NCBI RefSeq assembly: GCF_021916785.1
Contig: NZ_JAKCFC010000002.1
Coordinates: forward strand, 496,001-560,000
Length of the DNA: 64,000 bases
Direction: 5' to 3'
Source: Mycolicibacterium lacusdiani
Lineage (GTDB): Bacteria; Actinomycetota; Actinomycetes; Mycobacteriales; Mycobacteriaceae
Below are positions 28,609 to 37,389 of the stretch, piece after piece. Every line of letters starts with the position of its first letter. Within the stretch, counting starts at the first letter, position 1. The notes below the pieces were generated by a model. That model did not search any database. It was not told the origin of the DNA and saw only the letters and a program-made list of their open reading frames with translations. The position numbers were made by a program, and so were the translations under genes.

Positions 28609-29595
28609 TCAGGGGACCAGGACGACGCGGGTTCCCGAAGGCTCGGCGGTCGTCCACGCCTTCTCGACGTCGCGCAGTGCGCGCGTGGCGGTCTCGAGGC
28701 GCAGGTCCCCCGAGGCGACCATGTCGAAGATCCGGGGCAGCGCCTCGGTGCGGGCGTTCGCCATCACCTCGGGCGGCACGCTGCCGATGCCCACTCCCGA
28801 CAGGACGATGCCCGTCCCGCGGAGGATGCCCGAGGGCAGCTCGATCGGATCGCCTGCGATGGAACCGATCTGGACGAAACGCGTGGCGTGGTAGTGCGCC
28901 GCTGGGTGGCTGTCGGCCAGCGCGGTGAGCGTACTTGCCGCGGGCTGGCCCCACAGGTAGTCGAGCACGGCGTCGAACGGCCGCTCGGCGTGCAGCGCAC
29001 CGACGCGCGACGCGAGGTCCTCGTCGCGCATGGCGATCGCGTCGTCCGCGCCTGCGCTTCGCAGCCAGTCCAGTCGGGCTGAATCACGGCCGGCGACCAC
29101 CACGCGACCGGCGCCGAACACGTTCTTGGCCAGTTGCGCCGCCATCGAGCCGGTGACGCCGGTGGCGCCGAGGATCAACACGTGGTCACCCGGCCGCACG
29201 TTGGCGGCGTACGAGAGTGCCGTCCACGCCGAGATGCCTGGATTGGGCACGGCCGCGGCGGTCACGGAGTCGACGCCGTCGGGCAGCTCGACGAGACCCG
29301 AGGTGCCGACGAGCGTCCGCTCGGCCATCATCCCGTGGGGCGCCAGCGAGGTCCCGTACACCCGGCGGCCGTCGGCGAGGCGGGCCACGCCGTCGAAGCC
29401 AGGGACCGCCGGGAGCGGGACCTCCTTGCTGGCGTAGTGCGTTCCGGAGACCAGGGCGCGCGTGAGATTGGTCAGTGCGGATGCCTCGACGGCTGCGACG
29501 ACGGCGCCATCGCGTTCCTCGGGATCGGCGACCTCGGCGTACACCGGGGTCGCGCCCCACTCCTCGACGACTGCTGCGAACACGAGCGCCTCCAT
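28609..29595 (-). CDS. Zinc-independent quinone oxidoreductase-like MDR protein
   Basis: 328-aa medium-chain dehydrogenase/reductase. It has the NADPH Rossmann motif ILGATGVTGSMAAQLAK (about residues 140-156) and lacks the cysteine ligands of zinc alcohol dehydrogenases, as in quinone oxidoreductases. It likely reduces quinones or enals with NADPH. It is divergent from a MarR gene, and three GTTTC-N4-nnAAC palindromes lie across the shared promoter, one (29597-29610) immediately beside its ATG. Repression by the MarR protein and induction by electrophiles is the natural inference. Confidence 0.86.
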   Translation of the reverse strand: MEALVFAAVVEEWGATPVYAEVADPEERDGAVVAAVEASALTNLTRALVSGTHYASKEVPLPAVPGFDGVARLADGRRVYGTSLAPHGMMAERTLVGTSGLVELPDGVDSVTAAAVPNPGISAWTALSYAANVRPGDHVLILGATGVTGSMAAQLAKNVFGAGRVVVAGRDSARLDWLRSAGADDAIAMRDEDLASRVGALHAERPFDAVLDYLWGQPAASTLTALADSHPAAHYHATRFVQIGSIAGDPIELPSGILRGTGIVLSGVGIGSVPPEVMANARTEALPRIFDMVASGDLRLETATRALRDVEKAWTTAEPSGTRVVLVP

Positions 29596-29596
29596 T

Positions 29597-29610
29597 GTTT
29601 CCGTAGCAAC
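29597..29610. promoter_or_regulatory. MarR operator candidate 1
   Basis: GTTTCCGTAGCAAC, an imperfect palindrome directly upstream of the oxidoreductase ATG. It is one of three similar sites within 76 bp. Confidence 0.5.
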
Positions 29611-29611
29611 G

Positions 29612-29625
29612 GTTTCTATGGAAAC
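29612..29625. promoter_or_regulatory. MarR operator candidate 2
   Basis: GTTTCTATGGAAAC, the most symmetrical copy (arms GTTTC/GAAAC), one base after site 1. Confidence 0.55.
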
Positions 29626-29655
29626 AATGTACGGCGGTAGGGGCGGGCTGACAAG

Positions 29656-30168
29656 ATGGTTTCCATGAAAACCAAGTCGGCGCTGGTGGCGGACGTCAAC
29701 GAGCTGCTGATCGCGGTGAAGGACAAGCTGGAGCCAGACGAGGACGGCGACGCCGAACGGGACTACATGGTCGAGCGCTGCCCGCCCCGCCTCGAGGGGG
29801 CGTTGCGCTCGCTTCCCACCCTGACCATGCACCTGCTGGCACACCTCGCCGACGGCGCGACGGGCGTGGTCGGGCTGGCCGCGCGCTCGGGGCAACTCAA
29901 GGGCACGGTGTCCAAGCACGTGCAGCGGCTGGTCGAGGCGGGGCTGGTGGTACGCAGGCCGATCCCAGGCAACCGCAAGGAGATCGAACTCGCGTTGTCG
30001 GACGACGGCGAACTCGTGGTGGCAGCGCACACCGCGATGCACGAAGAGATGGCCGACGGCGTCGGCGAGTTCCTACGGAGGTACGAGAATTCTGAACTCG
30101 AGGTCATCGCCAAGGTGCTCCGAGACCTCTCGACGGCCCGCAAGGTGGGCGTCAGGCTGGTGCCCTAG
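29656..30168 (+). CDS. MarR family transcriptional regulator
   Basis: 170-aa winged-helix repressor. The recognition region is [46 protein letters not shown], with the typical MarR wing. Start choice: ATG at 29656 has a G-rich ribosome-binding sequence at normal spacing; ATG at 29665 lies inside operator 3. It is divergent from the quinone oxidoreductase, with shared palindromes, so it likely represses both. The 3' end overlaps the convergent phoU stop by 4 nt. Confidence 0.88.
   Translation: MVSMKTKSALVADVNELLIAVKDKLEPDEDGDAERDYMVERCPPRLEGALRSLPTLTMHLLAHLADGATGVVGLAARSGQLKGTVSKHVQRLVEAGLVVRRPIPGNRKEIELALSDDGELVVAAHTAMHEEMADGVGEFLRRYENSELEVIAKVLRDLSTARKVGVRLVP
29659..29672. promoter_or_regulatory. 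MarR operator candidate 3 (covers start codon)
   Basis: GTTTCCATGAAAAC contains the internal ATG of the marR gene. A site here would allow tight autorepression. Confidence 0.45.
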
Positions 30169-30833
30169 AGCGGCGTCGGGACTTCATCTTCGGCCGGGAA
30201 CTGCCCGGTGACCTGGAAAATGACCCGGCGGGCGACCTCGACGGCGTGATCGGCGAAGCGCTCGTAGAAGCGGCTCAGCAACGTCACGTCGACTGCCGCG
30301 GTCACGCCGTGCTTCCACTCGCGGTCCATCAGCACGTTGAATAGGTGGCGGTGCAGGTCGTCCATCGCATCGTCTTCTTCGCGGATGCGGGCGGCCTTCT
30401 CCGGGTCGCGAGTGAGCAGGACCTCTTGGGCGCTGCTGCTCAGTTCGACTGCGACCCGGCCCATTTCGGCGAAATAGCCATTGACCTCCTCCGGCAGCGC
30501 GTGCTGCGGGTGGCGGCGCCGGGCGATCTTCGCGACGTGCAGCGCGAGTGCTCCCATGCGGTCGAGGTCGGCGACGATCTGGATCGCGCTGACGATCGAG
30601 CGGAGATCGCCAGCAACCGGTGCCTGCAGGGCAAGCAGCACGAATGCGGACTCCTCGGCGCTCACGCTCAGCGCACTGATTTGTTCGTGGTCGGTGATCA
30701 CCTGTTCGGCCAGCGCCAAGTCGGCCTGCAGCAAGGCCTGGGTCGAACGCTCCATGGCGGCGCCGGCAAGGCCGCACATCTCGCCGAGCTGATCCGACAG
30801 GGCAGCCAATTGCTCGTGGTACGCGGTACGCAT
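30165..30833 (-). CDS. phoU: Phosphate signalling protein PhoU (PhoY-type)
   Basis: 222-aa all-helical protein with two PhoU repeats. The metal-binding E/DxxxD-type motifs are visible as [23 protein letters not shown] and [20 protein letters not shown]. It couples the Pst transporter to the SenX3-RegX3 two-component system and represses the Pho regulon when phosphate is plentiful. Mycobacteria usually carry two copies (phoY1/phoY2); this one matches the position of phoY2 (Rv0821c). It is separated from pst by about 5 kb and transcribed the other way. Confidence 0.95.
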   Translation of the reverse strand: MRTAYHEQLAALSDQLGEMCGLAGAAMERSTQALLQADLALAEQVITDHEQISALSVSAEESAFVLLALQAPVAGDLRSIVSAIQIVADLDRMGALALHVAKIARRRHPQHALPEEVNGYFAEMGRVAVELSSSAQEVLLTRDPEKAARIREEDDAMDDLHRHLFNVLMDREWKHGVTAAVDVTLLSRFYERFADHAVEVARRVIFQVTGQFPAEDEVPTPL

Positions 30834-30914
30834 GGAGGCCAGCCTACGTTCCGAACTGGTGAAACGTCACGACGCTGCAGGTGAACGTGCGGTGAATGGC
30901 GTCCCCGCGCTTCG

Positions 30915-33011
30915 TCACTCGCAGGTGGTGTCGGCGGCGTTGGTGACCGTCAGGTCCTCGGGGAGGTGGGTGGGCTCAGTGCTCGAGTCCTTGAGGACCC
31001 GCACCTGCACCGGCAGGCCGCTCGGGGTGGGCGGTGCCACGGAGGCGAAGTCCGATCCGAGGACCACGCGGATCTCACTGCCCATGCCGGACACGCGCTC
31101 GATGGTGGGACTGGAGAACGATGAGGCGACCGTCGCGGCGGCCTCCTCATTGCCTGCCGAGAAGAACACGGTCGTGTTGTCGAGCGGACCCGGGTAGTCG
31201 TCCGGTTCGACGGTGTTGAACCCGTGGTTCTGTAGCTCGGTCGCTGCGGTCGTGGCCAACCCGTCCTCGCCGGTGGAGTTCGACACCCGCACGGTGATCG
31301 CGGTGGGGTCGGTGGCGACGGCCTCGACCATCTCGTCGGCGCTCTCCGGCTCGGCGCCGTTGGGATCGGATTCGGCGCTGCTCTGCGTCTCCGACGGCGG
31401 GGCGTCGTCGGCGGGCTTCTCCTCGGGCAGCGGATCGTCGTTGATGATCGCGTCGAACAACGCGCGCATGTCGTCCATGCGGGGTGTCTCGTTGCCGTAC
31501 TCGTCGGCGTAGCCGACGGTGGGCACCGTCACGAACGTGATCCGTCCCGCGTTGACGCCCTGCACCGACTGCCCGAGGTCGACGAGGTCCTTGGTGTCGA
31601 TGTTGTCGACGTAGCTGTCGGCGATGAACATGTTGACGACGTTGTTGAGCTTGCTCAGCGAGAAGAACGTGTCCCTAGATATCAGGGAGCGCAGCAGCGA
31701 CGACAGGAACAGCTGCTGGCGCTTGATCCGGCCGTAGTCGCCGTTGGTCTCGGTGGTGACCTGCCGAGCGCGCACGTACTGCAGGGCAGTGTGGCCGTCG
31801 ACCATCTGGCGGCCGGCGGTCGGCAGGACCGTGCCGAGTTCGTAGTCTTCGAGCGGGGTGGTGCTGCAGACCTCGACGCCGCCGAGCGCGTCGACCATCT
31901 TCGAGAAGCCGGCGAAGTCGACGGCCATGAAGCGGTTGATCGACAGGCCAGACAGCTTCTGAATGACCTTGACCAGACACTTCGGCCCACCGACGGCGTA
32001 TGCCGAGTTGAGCTTGGTCTCCGTGTAGACCTCTTCGAGGCCGTACATCGGGGACTCTTCGTCGGTGATCGGCCCGTAGGCGCGGGTCTCGGGGTTCCAC
32101 GGCTCGCACTCCTGTGGCGTGATCGCGAGGTCGCGTGGGAAGGACACCGCGACGACGCGTTTCCGGTCCGCGGGGATGTTGACCATCATGATCGTGTCGG
32201 ATCGCGCGCCGTCGGCGTCGTCGGTGGTGCCCGCACCCAGCTCGCTGTTGACGCCGAGGCGGGTGTCGGTTCCGACGATCAAGAAGTTCTCGTCGCCGAA
32301 CTGTGCGTTCGGGTCGAGGATGTCGCGCGAGTTGGGGTCGAGCGCCGACACCTTGTTGAGGCTGCGGTTCTTCATCGACTGCCACTGCCACGCCGATCCG
32401 GTGAGCGCGAGTGCGAACACGGCGATCAGGGCCGCTGCGACGCGTCCGACGACCATGGCCGACCGCCGCCGCCGGTGATCCCGAACGGCAGGGATGACGC
32501 GGGTCTCGCCGATGCGTTCGGGCGCAGCGGCAGGCTTGGACTTGCCGGTCAGCACCGGTAGTTCGGAGGCATGCGAGGCGTAGGCGGGGAGGATGTCGGT
32601 CTTCGGATCGGCCTCAAAGGCGCCGAAGGCCAACACGGGCGCCGGTTCGGGCTCGGGTTCCGGTTCGGTTTCGAGTGCCGGTCCGTCCTCGGGATCGGGT
32701 TCCGGCTCGGGATCCTCGCGGGCGCGGCGTCGGCGGCGCTCCTCGCGCTTGGCCGGGGGAGCCGTACCGGCGACCTTGGCGATCAGGTCGGCGACGGTGA
32801 CGACGCCGTCGGTGTGGTTGCCCGCGGGAGGGTCGAACTCTCCCTCGGCGGGGTCCTCGTCGGGCTCGCTCGGCCGTGGCACGGGACTCGCTCCCCGCTC
32901 CCACGGCGCGGCGCCTGGCGTCGGACGGGTCGATCGGGTAAGCCATTGACTGTCGTCGCTCGACCCGTCAGGACGCGGACGGCCGGGAGTGGCGTTGTCG
33001 CCGTCACTCAT
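30915..33011 (-). CDS. LCP (LytR-CpsA-Psr) family cell-wall ligase
   Basis: 698-aa membrane protein. A long disordered cytoplasmic N terminus rich in Pro/Glu (about 1-180, PEPEPDPEDGP-like repeats) precedes one transmembrane helix (VVGRVAAALIAVFALALTGSAW). The extracellular LCP domain (about 235-445) has FLIVGTDTR, ARSDTIMMVNIPADRKRVVAVSFPRDL and a late YVRARQ motif, the Asp/Arg residues that bind the polyprenyl pyrophosphate. The C-terminal LytR_C domain (about 590-660) includes VRVSNSTGEDGLATTAATELQ. LCP enzymes attach arabinogalactan to peptidoglycan; this is the Rv0822c-position paralog. Confidence 0.93.
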   Translation of the reverse strand: MSDGDNATPGRPRPDGSSDDSQWLTRSTRPTPGAAPWERGASPVPRPSEPDEDPAEGEFDPPAGNHTDGVVTVADLIAKVAGTAPPAKREERRRRRAREDPEPEPDPEDGPALETEPEPEPEPAPVLAFGAFEADPKTDILPAYASHASELPVLTGKSKPAAAPERIGETRVIPAVRDHRRRRSAMVVGRVAAALIAVFALALTGSAWQWQSMKNRSLNKVSALDPNSRDILDPNAQFGDENFLIVGTDTRLGVNSELGAGTTDDADGARSDTIMMVNIPADRKRVVAVSFPRDLAITPQECEPWNPETRAYGPITDEESPMYGLEEVYTETKLNSAYAVGGPKCLVKVIQKLSGLSINRFMAVDFAGFSKMVDALGGVEVCSTTPLEDYELGTVLPTAGRQMVDGHTALQYVRARQVTTETNGDYGRIKRQQLFLSSLLRSLISRDTFFSLSKLNNVVNMFIADSYVDNIDTKDLVDLGQSVQGVNAGRITFVTVPTVGYADEYGNETPRMDDMRALFDAIINDDPLPEEKPADDAPPSETQSSAESDPNGAEPESADEMVEAVATDPTAITVRVSNSTGEDGLATTAATELQNHGFNTVEPDDYPGPLDNTTVFFSAGNEEAAATVASSFSSPTIERVSGMGSEIRVVLGSDFASVAPPTPSGLPVQVRVLKDSSTEPTHLPEDLTVTNAADTTCE

Positions 33012-33250
33012 GTCCCGGTGGCCTCCGACTCTGATCGACGCTCGTTCACCCGAGCGCTCGTACTCGCCTCTGTCGAGACGTTTCGAATTTCGTGCTCACT
33101 AGTCTTGTAGCAGCACGATGACGGCTCCGCTAGTTGGAGCCCTTCACGATGGACTCCCATCGTACTGAGACATCCTGAGAACGGGCCAGTCAGCGGACGT
33201 GACAGTGCAGCGTCGGTGCGGTCTCGACGGCATCTCGTGAGACGTCTCGC

Positions 33251-34384
33251 CTAGCCGCCGGAATGCATGACGTCGGCCGCCGTGGGCACCGTGCAGTCGT
33301 CCGGATCGTCGAGCCAGCCATCGGGTAGCGACACCGACGCAGCGGACCCCTGCCGGCCGCGTGGCCCCTCGGCCGCACGGGGGAACGGGACGTCCGGGTC
33401 GAGTTGGGCCAGCAGGTCGTCGAGTTCGGAGAGCGTCTTGACCAGCGCCAACCCGCGACGCAGGTCTGCGCCGGCGGGGAACCCGTGCAGGTACCACGCG
33501 ACGTGCTTGCGGATGTCGCGCATCGCCTTGTCCTCGCCGAAGTGGTCGGTGAGGAGTTCGCCGTGGCGGCGGATGATCCGGCTGACCTCGCCGAGGGTGG
33601 GCGGCGTCTTGATCGGTCGCCCGGCGAAGGCCGCGGACAGCTCGGCGAACAGCCACGGCCTGCCGAGGCAACCGCGGCCGATGACCACGCCGTCGCATCC
33701 GGTGGCGTCCATCATCGCGATCGCGTCGCCGGCGTCGAAGATGTCGCCGTTGCCCAGCACGGGTATCGAGGTGACGTGCTGCTTGAGTTCGGCGATCTGC
33801 TCCCAGTCGGCCGTTCCCGAGTAGCGCTGGGCGGCCGTGCGGGCGTGCAGGGCCACCGCGGCCGCACCTTCCTCGGCGGCGATCCGGCCCGCGTCGAGAT
33901 GGGTGTGGTGCGCGTCGTCGATGCCGATGCGGAACTTCACGGTGACGGGGATGTCGGTGCCCTCGGTGGCGCGTACCGCCGCGGCGACGATCTCGCCGAA
34001 CAGCTTGCGCTTGTACGGCAGTGCCGCGCCGCCGCCCCTGCGGGTGACCTTGGGCACCGGGCAGCCGAAGTTCATGTCGATGTGGTCGGCAAGCCCCTCG
34101 TCGGCGATCATCTTCGCCGCCGCGTAGGTGTTCACCGGGTCGACGCTGTAGAGCTGCAGTGAGCGCGGTGACTCGTCCGGCGCGAACGTCGTCATGTGCA
34201 TCGTGACCGGATGACGTTCCACGAGCGCGCGGGCGGTGACCATCTCGCACACGTAGAGGCCGCTGACGGTGCCCTCGCGGGCCAGTTCGAGTTCGCGGCA
34301 CAGGGTGCGGAACGCGACGTTCGTGACGCCGGCCATCGGCGCCAGCACGACGGGGCTGCGCAAGGCGAACGGCCCGACCTTCAG
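33251..34384 (-). CDS. dusB: tRNA-dihydrouridine synthase (DusB-like), start uncertain
   Basis: FMN enzyme that reduces specific uridines in tRNA to dihydrouridine. Motifs are SPVVLAPMAGVTNVAFRTLC, HIDMNFGCPVPKV with the catalytic Cys, KFRIGIDD, ALHARTAAQRYSG and IPVLGNGDIFDA. The frame is open far upstream through desA1, but no ATG or GTG lies at the expected position. Nearby options are CTG at 34384 (used here), TTG at 34363 (removes the first strand) or ATC codons near 34474. The region just upstream is a copy of the 26-bp repeat, read on this strand as FVPPSRFAPAPG. The stop of desA1 is close (34459). Confidence 0.9.
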   Translation of the reverse strand: MKVGPFALRSPVVLAPMAGVTNVAFRTLCRELELAREGTVSGLYVCEMVTARALVERHPVTMHMTTFAPDESPRSLQLYSVDPVNTYAAAKMIADEGLADHIDMNFGCPVPKVTRRGGGAALPYKRKLFGEIVAAAVRATEGTDIPVTVKFRIGIDDAHHTHLDAGRIAAEEGAAAVALHARTAAQRYSGTADWEQIAELKQHVTSIPVLGNGDIFDAGDAIAMMDATGCDGVVIGRGCLGRPWLFAELSAAFAGRPIKTPPTLGEVSRIIRRHGELLTDHFGEDKAMRDIRKHVAWYLHGFPAGADLRRGLALVKTLSELDDLLAQLDPDVPFPRAAEGPRGRQGSAASVSLPDGWLDDPDDCTVPTAADVMHSGG

Positions 34385-34389
34385 CCCGG

Positions 34390-34415
34390 GGGCAGGAGCG
34401 AAGCGACTCGGGGGA
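34390..34415. repeat. 26-bp interspersed repeat, copy 3 (at 5' end of dus)
   Basis: GGGCAGGAGCGAAGCGACTC followed by GGGGGA on the plus strand, opposite to the direction of dus. It occupies the place where the dus start codon and ribosome-binding site are expected. Confidence 0.75.
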
Positions 34416-34458
34416 ACGAAGTGTGCGGATCGGGCCGTGTCCGTGTCTGGGAGGGGGC

Positions 34459-35460
34459 TTACGAGGACGATGATCCCACCAGGAGGTTCTTGCGGGCCTT
34501 CTTCTCGGCGACCTGACGCTCGCGCTCGAGCCGGCGCTGCTTGGCCGTCTCGAACTTCTCGCAGGCGTCCTCGAGTTCCTCGATCAGCACGCCGAGGTCG
34601 TCGCGCATCTCGGCGGCCTCGCCGGTGAAGTCCTCGCGCTCGAAGATGCGCCACTTCTTCAGGACGGGCATCACGACGTCGTCGAGGTGAATCCGCGGGT
34701 CGTACACACCGCCGACGGCGATGGTGACGGCGCGGCGCCGGAACTCCGGCACGGTGTACCCGGGCATCTTGAAGTTGCGCAGCACCCGGTGCAGCGACTT
34801 CATCGCCTGGTTGGGCGCGATGTCGAGACCGGCGGCCGAGACGTCGCGGTAGAAGATCATGTGCAGGTTCTCGTCGGCGGAGACGCGGGCCAGCAGTTGG
34901 TCGGCGACGGTCTCGTTGCACGCCTTGCCGGTGTTGCGGTGCGAGACGCGCGTGGCGAGTTCCTGGAACGTCACGTAGATGACGGAGTCGAACAGGCTCT
35001 CGGCGAACATGTCGCCCTGGCCGTGCTGGCCGGGGCTGAAGCCACGGGTGACCTGCTCGAGCCGGATGGTCTCGAGTTCGACCGGGTCGATCGCGCGGGT
35101 GACGATGAGGTAGTCGCGCAGGGCGATGCCGTGCCGGTTCTCCTCGGCGGTCCAGCGGTTGACCCACCAGCCCCAGGGGCCGTCCATGCTGAAGTTCATC
35201 GCGATCTCGCGGTGGTAGGACGGCAGGTTGTCCTCGGTGAGGAGGTTCTGCACCATGGCGGTCTGGGCGATGTCGGACAGCTTCGACTGCTCGGGGCTCC
35301 ATTCCTGCCCGCCGAGCGCGTAGAAGTTCTTGCCGTCGGACCACGGGATGTAGTCGTGCGGATTCCAGTCCTTGCGCATGGACAGGTGCCGGTTGATGTT
35401 CTTCTCGACGACCGGTTCCAGTTCGCGCAGCAGGTGCAGGTCGGTCAAATCGTTCGACAT
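34459..35460 (-). CDS. desA1: Acyl-ACP desaturase DesA1
   Basis: 333-aa soluble diiron desaturase that introduces double bonds into acyl-ACP chains for mycolic acid synthesis. Iron ligands are visible in RWTAEENRHGIALRDYL (E106/E107 region and H110) and SADENLHMIFYRD; the earlier Glu is in LLTEDNLPSYHRE. Length matches M. tuberculosis DesA1 (Rv0824c). The start is ATG at 35460, with GAGGAG upstream. The C terminus is Arg/Lys/Glu-rich and ends in four serines. A direct repeat at 35505-35550 in its promoter may be an operator. Confidence 0.95.
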   Translation of the reverse strand: MSNDLTDLHLLRELEPVVEKNINRHLSMRKDWNPHDYIPWSDGKNFYALGGQEWSPEQSKLSDIAQTAMVQNLLTEDNLPSYHREIAMNFSMDGPWGWWVNRWTAEENRHGIALRDYLIVTRAIDPVELETIRLEQVTRGFSPGQHGQGDMFAESLFDSVIYVTFQELATRVSHRNTGKACNETVADQLLARVSADENLHMIFYRDVSAAGLDIAPNQAMKSLHRVLRNFKMPGYTVPEFRRRAVTIAVGGVYDPRIHLDDVVMPVLKKWRIFEREDFTGEAAEMRDDLGVLIEELEDACEKFETAKQRRLERERQVAEKKARKNLLVGSSSS

Positions 35461-35504
35461 ATGCCTATGTACTCCTCGCGTCACGGGGGATGAGCCCTCG
35501 CAGT

Positions 35505-35550
35505 TATCTGTACCCGGTGGTTGCACTCAATATATCTGTGTACCCCGGTG
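35505..35550 (-). promoter_or_regulatory. Direct-repeat operator candidate upstream of desA1
   Basis: On the plus strand TATCTGTACCCGGTG (35505-35519) is repeated as TATCTGTGTACCCCGGTG (35533-35550), identical apart from inserted TG and C. Spaced near three helical turns, upstream of desA1. desA1 is known to be controlled by a TetR-family repressor in mycobacteria; whether this is its site is not known to me. Confidence 0.45.
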
Positions 35551-35693
35551 ACATTCAAGCGCCGTGACCCGAGTGTGACGGGTGTTGCAGGGCTGACACC
35601 CAAACCTCGTCGCGGGCGGTACGATCCGTGGCAGACGAACCCCGTCCAGCAAAACCCCCGCCGGCCCAGGCGTGACGAAAGGTCCCGACCGAC

Positions 35694-36158
35694 GTGAAGA
35701 ATCTCTTGGTCCTCGGTGCCGGCGCCTTCGCGGCGGCGGCCGTTTCTGTGGGGTTGCTGGGCACCGGCGTTGCCAGTGCCGACGATGCCGTCGTCGGTCA
35801 GACGTTTGCCGATGCGAAGGCCGCGCTGAGCCAGCAGGGCATGAGCGCTCAGGTCGCGACCACAGTCGGAGACCGCAAGGACTGGAACGAGTGCATCGTG
35901 ACGAGCGCCACGCCGGCCTCGAGCATCGACGGCTTCGGTGAGTCCAAGGGCGGCGTCATGAACGTCAACCTCAATTGCTACGCAAAGTATGGAACCGCGC
36001 TGTGGCCGGGCTACTCCTTGCAGAGCCCGACCGGTCGGAAGATGTACGAGGCCGACCTCGCAGCAAAGGAGCAGCGCGAGGCCCAGCAGGCGGCCGCGCA
36101 GCAGCAGGCCGAGGCGGCCGAACTCGCCGGCGAAGACGCTCAGGTAGCCGGCGAGTAG
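35694..36158 (+). CDS. Secreted PASTA-like small protein (paralog 1)
   Basis: 154-aa exported protein. Signal peptide LLVLGAGAFAAAAVSVGLLGTGVASA is cleaved before DD. The mature N-terminal part VVGQTFADAKAALSQQGMSAQVATTVGDRK, with Cys in NECIVTS and LNCYAKYG, resembles one PASTA domain with a disulfide. The C-terminal part is a Gln/Ala/Glu-rich helix (AKEQREAQQAAAQQQAEAAEL). The ligand is unknown; PASTA domains often bind cell-wall fragments. The promoter has TACGAT at 35620-35625, and the next gene is a paralog with a nearly identical -10 region. GTG start. Confidence 0.75.
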   Translation: MKNLLVLGAGAFAAAAVSVGLLGTGVASADDAVVGQTFADAKAALSQQGMSAQVATTVGDRKDWNECIVTSATPASSIDGFGESKGGVMNVNLNCYAKYGTALWPGYSLQSPTGRKMYEADLAAKEQREAQQAAAQQQAEAAELAGEDAQVAGE

Positions 36159-36278
36159 ACGTCGGGTAAACGCTGCTGAGGGCCCTATTCTTCAGTTGTC
36201 GACTGGTCGTGCGCACCCGTCCTGGCGGAGGTACTATCCCCGCGGGCGGGCAAGTTTTCGACTGCAGATAGGGCACAC

Positions 36279-36728
36279 GTGAAGAAGCTCATCGTTATTG
36301 GTTCGGGCGCGGCATGCGCGTTCGCGATCTCGGCGGTGCTGGGCACCGGTGTCGCAGCCGCCGACGACTACGCGGGTCAGTCCTACGCCGACGCGTCGTC
36401 CGCTGCGAGTGACAACGGTCTGTCGGTCGTGGTGGCGAGCCGCGTGGGCGACAAGGTCAGCCAGGACGACTGCCTCGTGGTGCGTTCGCAGGACGCGCCG
36501 TTCACGAGCGCGATCGACGGCGCGGGTGTCGAGGACACCGTGCAGTTCTACTTGAACTGCAACGCGGGCGTAGCGTCCGCGACCACGCCCGGCAACTCGA
36601 TGGCGAGTGCCGTGGGTCGCGAGACCCGGGCCGCCGAACTCGAGGCCGAAGCGGCGCAGAATGAGCAGGATCAGCTTGCCGACGCCGGTGAGACGCCCGG
36701 CGCGACCATCTCGCTCCCCGAGGGCTAG
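36279..36728 (+). CDS. Secreted PASTA-like small protein (paralog 2)
   Basis: 149-aa exported protein, tandem paralog of the previous gene. The signal peptide ends LGTGVAAA before DDYAGQSYADASSAASDNGLSVVVASRVGDK; Cys residues in DDCLVVRS and LNCNAG match the pair in paralog 1. The C-terminal helix is Glu/Ala-rich. It has its own promoter (TACTAT at 36232-36237) rather than sharing one transcript. The function is unknown; a related shorter protein is at 49739. Confidence 0.75.
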   Translation: MKKLIVIGSGAACAFAISAVLGTGVAAADDYAGQSYADASSAASDNGLSVVVASRVGDKVSQDDCLVVRSQDAPFTSAIDGAGVEDTVQFYLNCNAGVASATTPGNSMASAVGRETRAAELEAEAAQNEQDQLADAGETPGATISLPEG

Positions 36729-36733
36729 TCCCC

Positions 36734-37318
36734 TCAGGCGGTCGACGCCCGGCTGAGCAGCATGTCGACGCAGTAGTCGATGAACTGCTCCCGGGTCGTC
36801 GCGAGCCTGCCGTTGAGGTAGGCGGTGAAGAGCGCCGTCAAGGCGCCCACCAGGCCGGTCGCGACCATGGCCTGGACGCCCGGGTCGGTGATGCGGGTCA
36901 GCTTGTGCTGCAGCAGGTCGATGAACGTCGGCATCCACTCCGCGCCGGATCGCGCGAGCACGGGTTCGCGCTCAGGTGCGATCAGTAGGACGCGGCCTCG
37001 CGCCGGATCGTCGACCATCAGCGTCACGAACCGTTCGACGGCGTCGCGCGGCGTGGTCGACGACGTCAGGGCCGACATGGCCGTGCTGCATACGTCGTCG
37101 TACACCGCGCGAACGAATTCGTCGCGGTCGCTGAAGCTCTCGTAGAAGTAGCGCTCCGTCAGGCCGGCCTCCTTGCAGACCGCTCTGACGGTCAGCGCGG
37201 GACCGGTCGCGCCGCCGAGTAGCGCGACGCCTGCGGCGACGAGTTTGTCGCGACGCAGCGCCTGGCGGTCCCGTAGGGGTACACCAGACCATTGGCTGCG
37301 CCGTTGACCGGACGTCAC
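36734..37318 (-). CDS. TetR family transcriptional regulator (Rv0825c-like)
   Basis: 194-aa repressor. The DNA-binding helix-turn-helix is LTVRAVCKEAGLTERYFYESFSDRDEFVRAVYDD. The ligand domain includes FIDLLQHKLTRI and ATGLVGALTALFTAYL. The GTG at 37318 was chosen because AGGAGGGAT precedes it. It is divergent from the DUF2236 oxygenase with about 70 bp between starts and is the obvious candidate to control that gene. Confidence 0.9.
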   Translation of the reverse strand: MTSGQRRSQWSGVPLRDRQALRRDKLVAAGVALLGGATGPALTVRAVCKEAGLTERYFYESFSDRDEFVRAVYDDVCSTAMSALTSSTTPRDAVERFVTLMVDDPARGRVLLIAPEREPVLARSGAEWMPTFIDLLQHKLTRITDPGVQAMVATGLVGALTALFTAYLNGRLATTREQFIDYCVDMLLSRASTA

Positions 37319-37389
37319 ATCCCTCCTAAGCTCATGGATGACAACGCTTGTAGTCAGATTGTCCGTCTGAGTTCCAGGAGATGCCGCCA

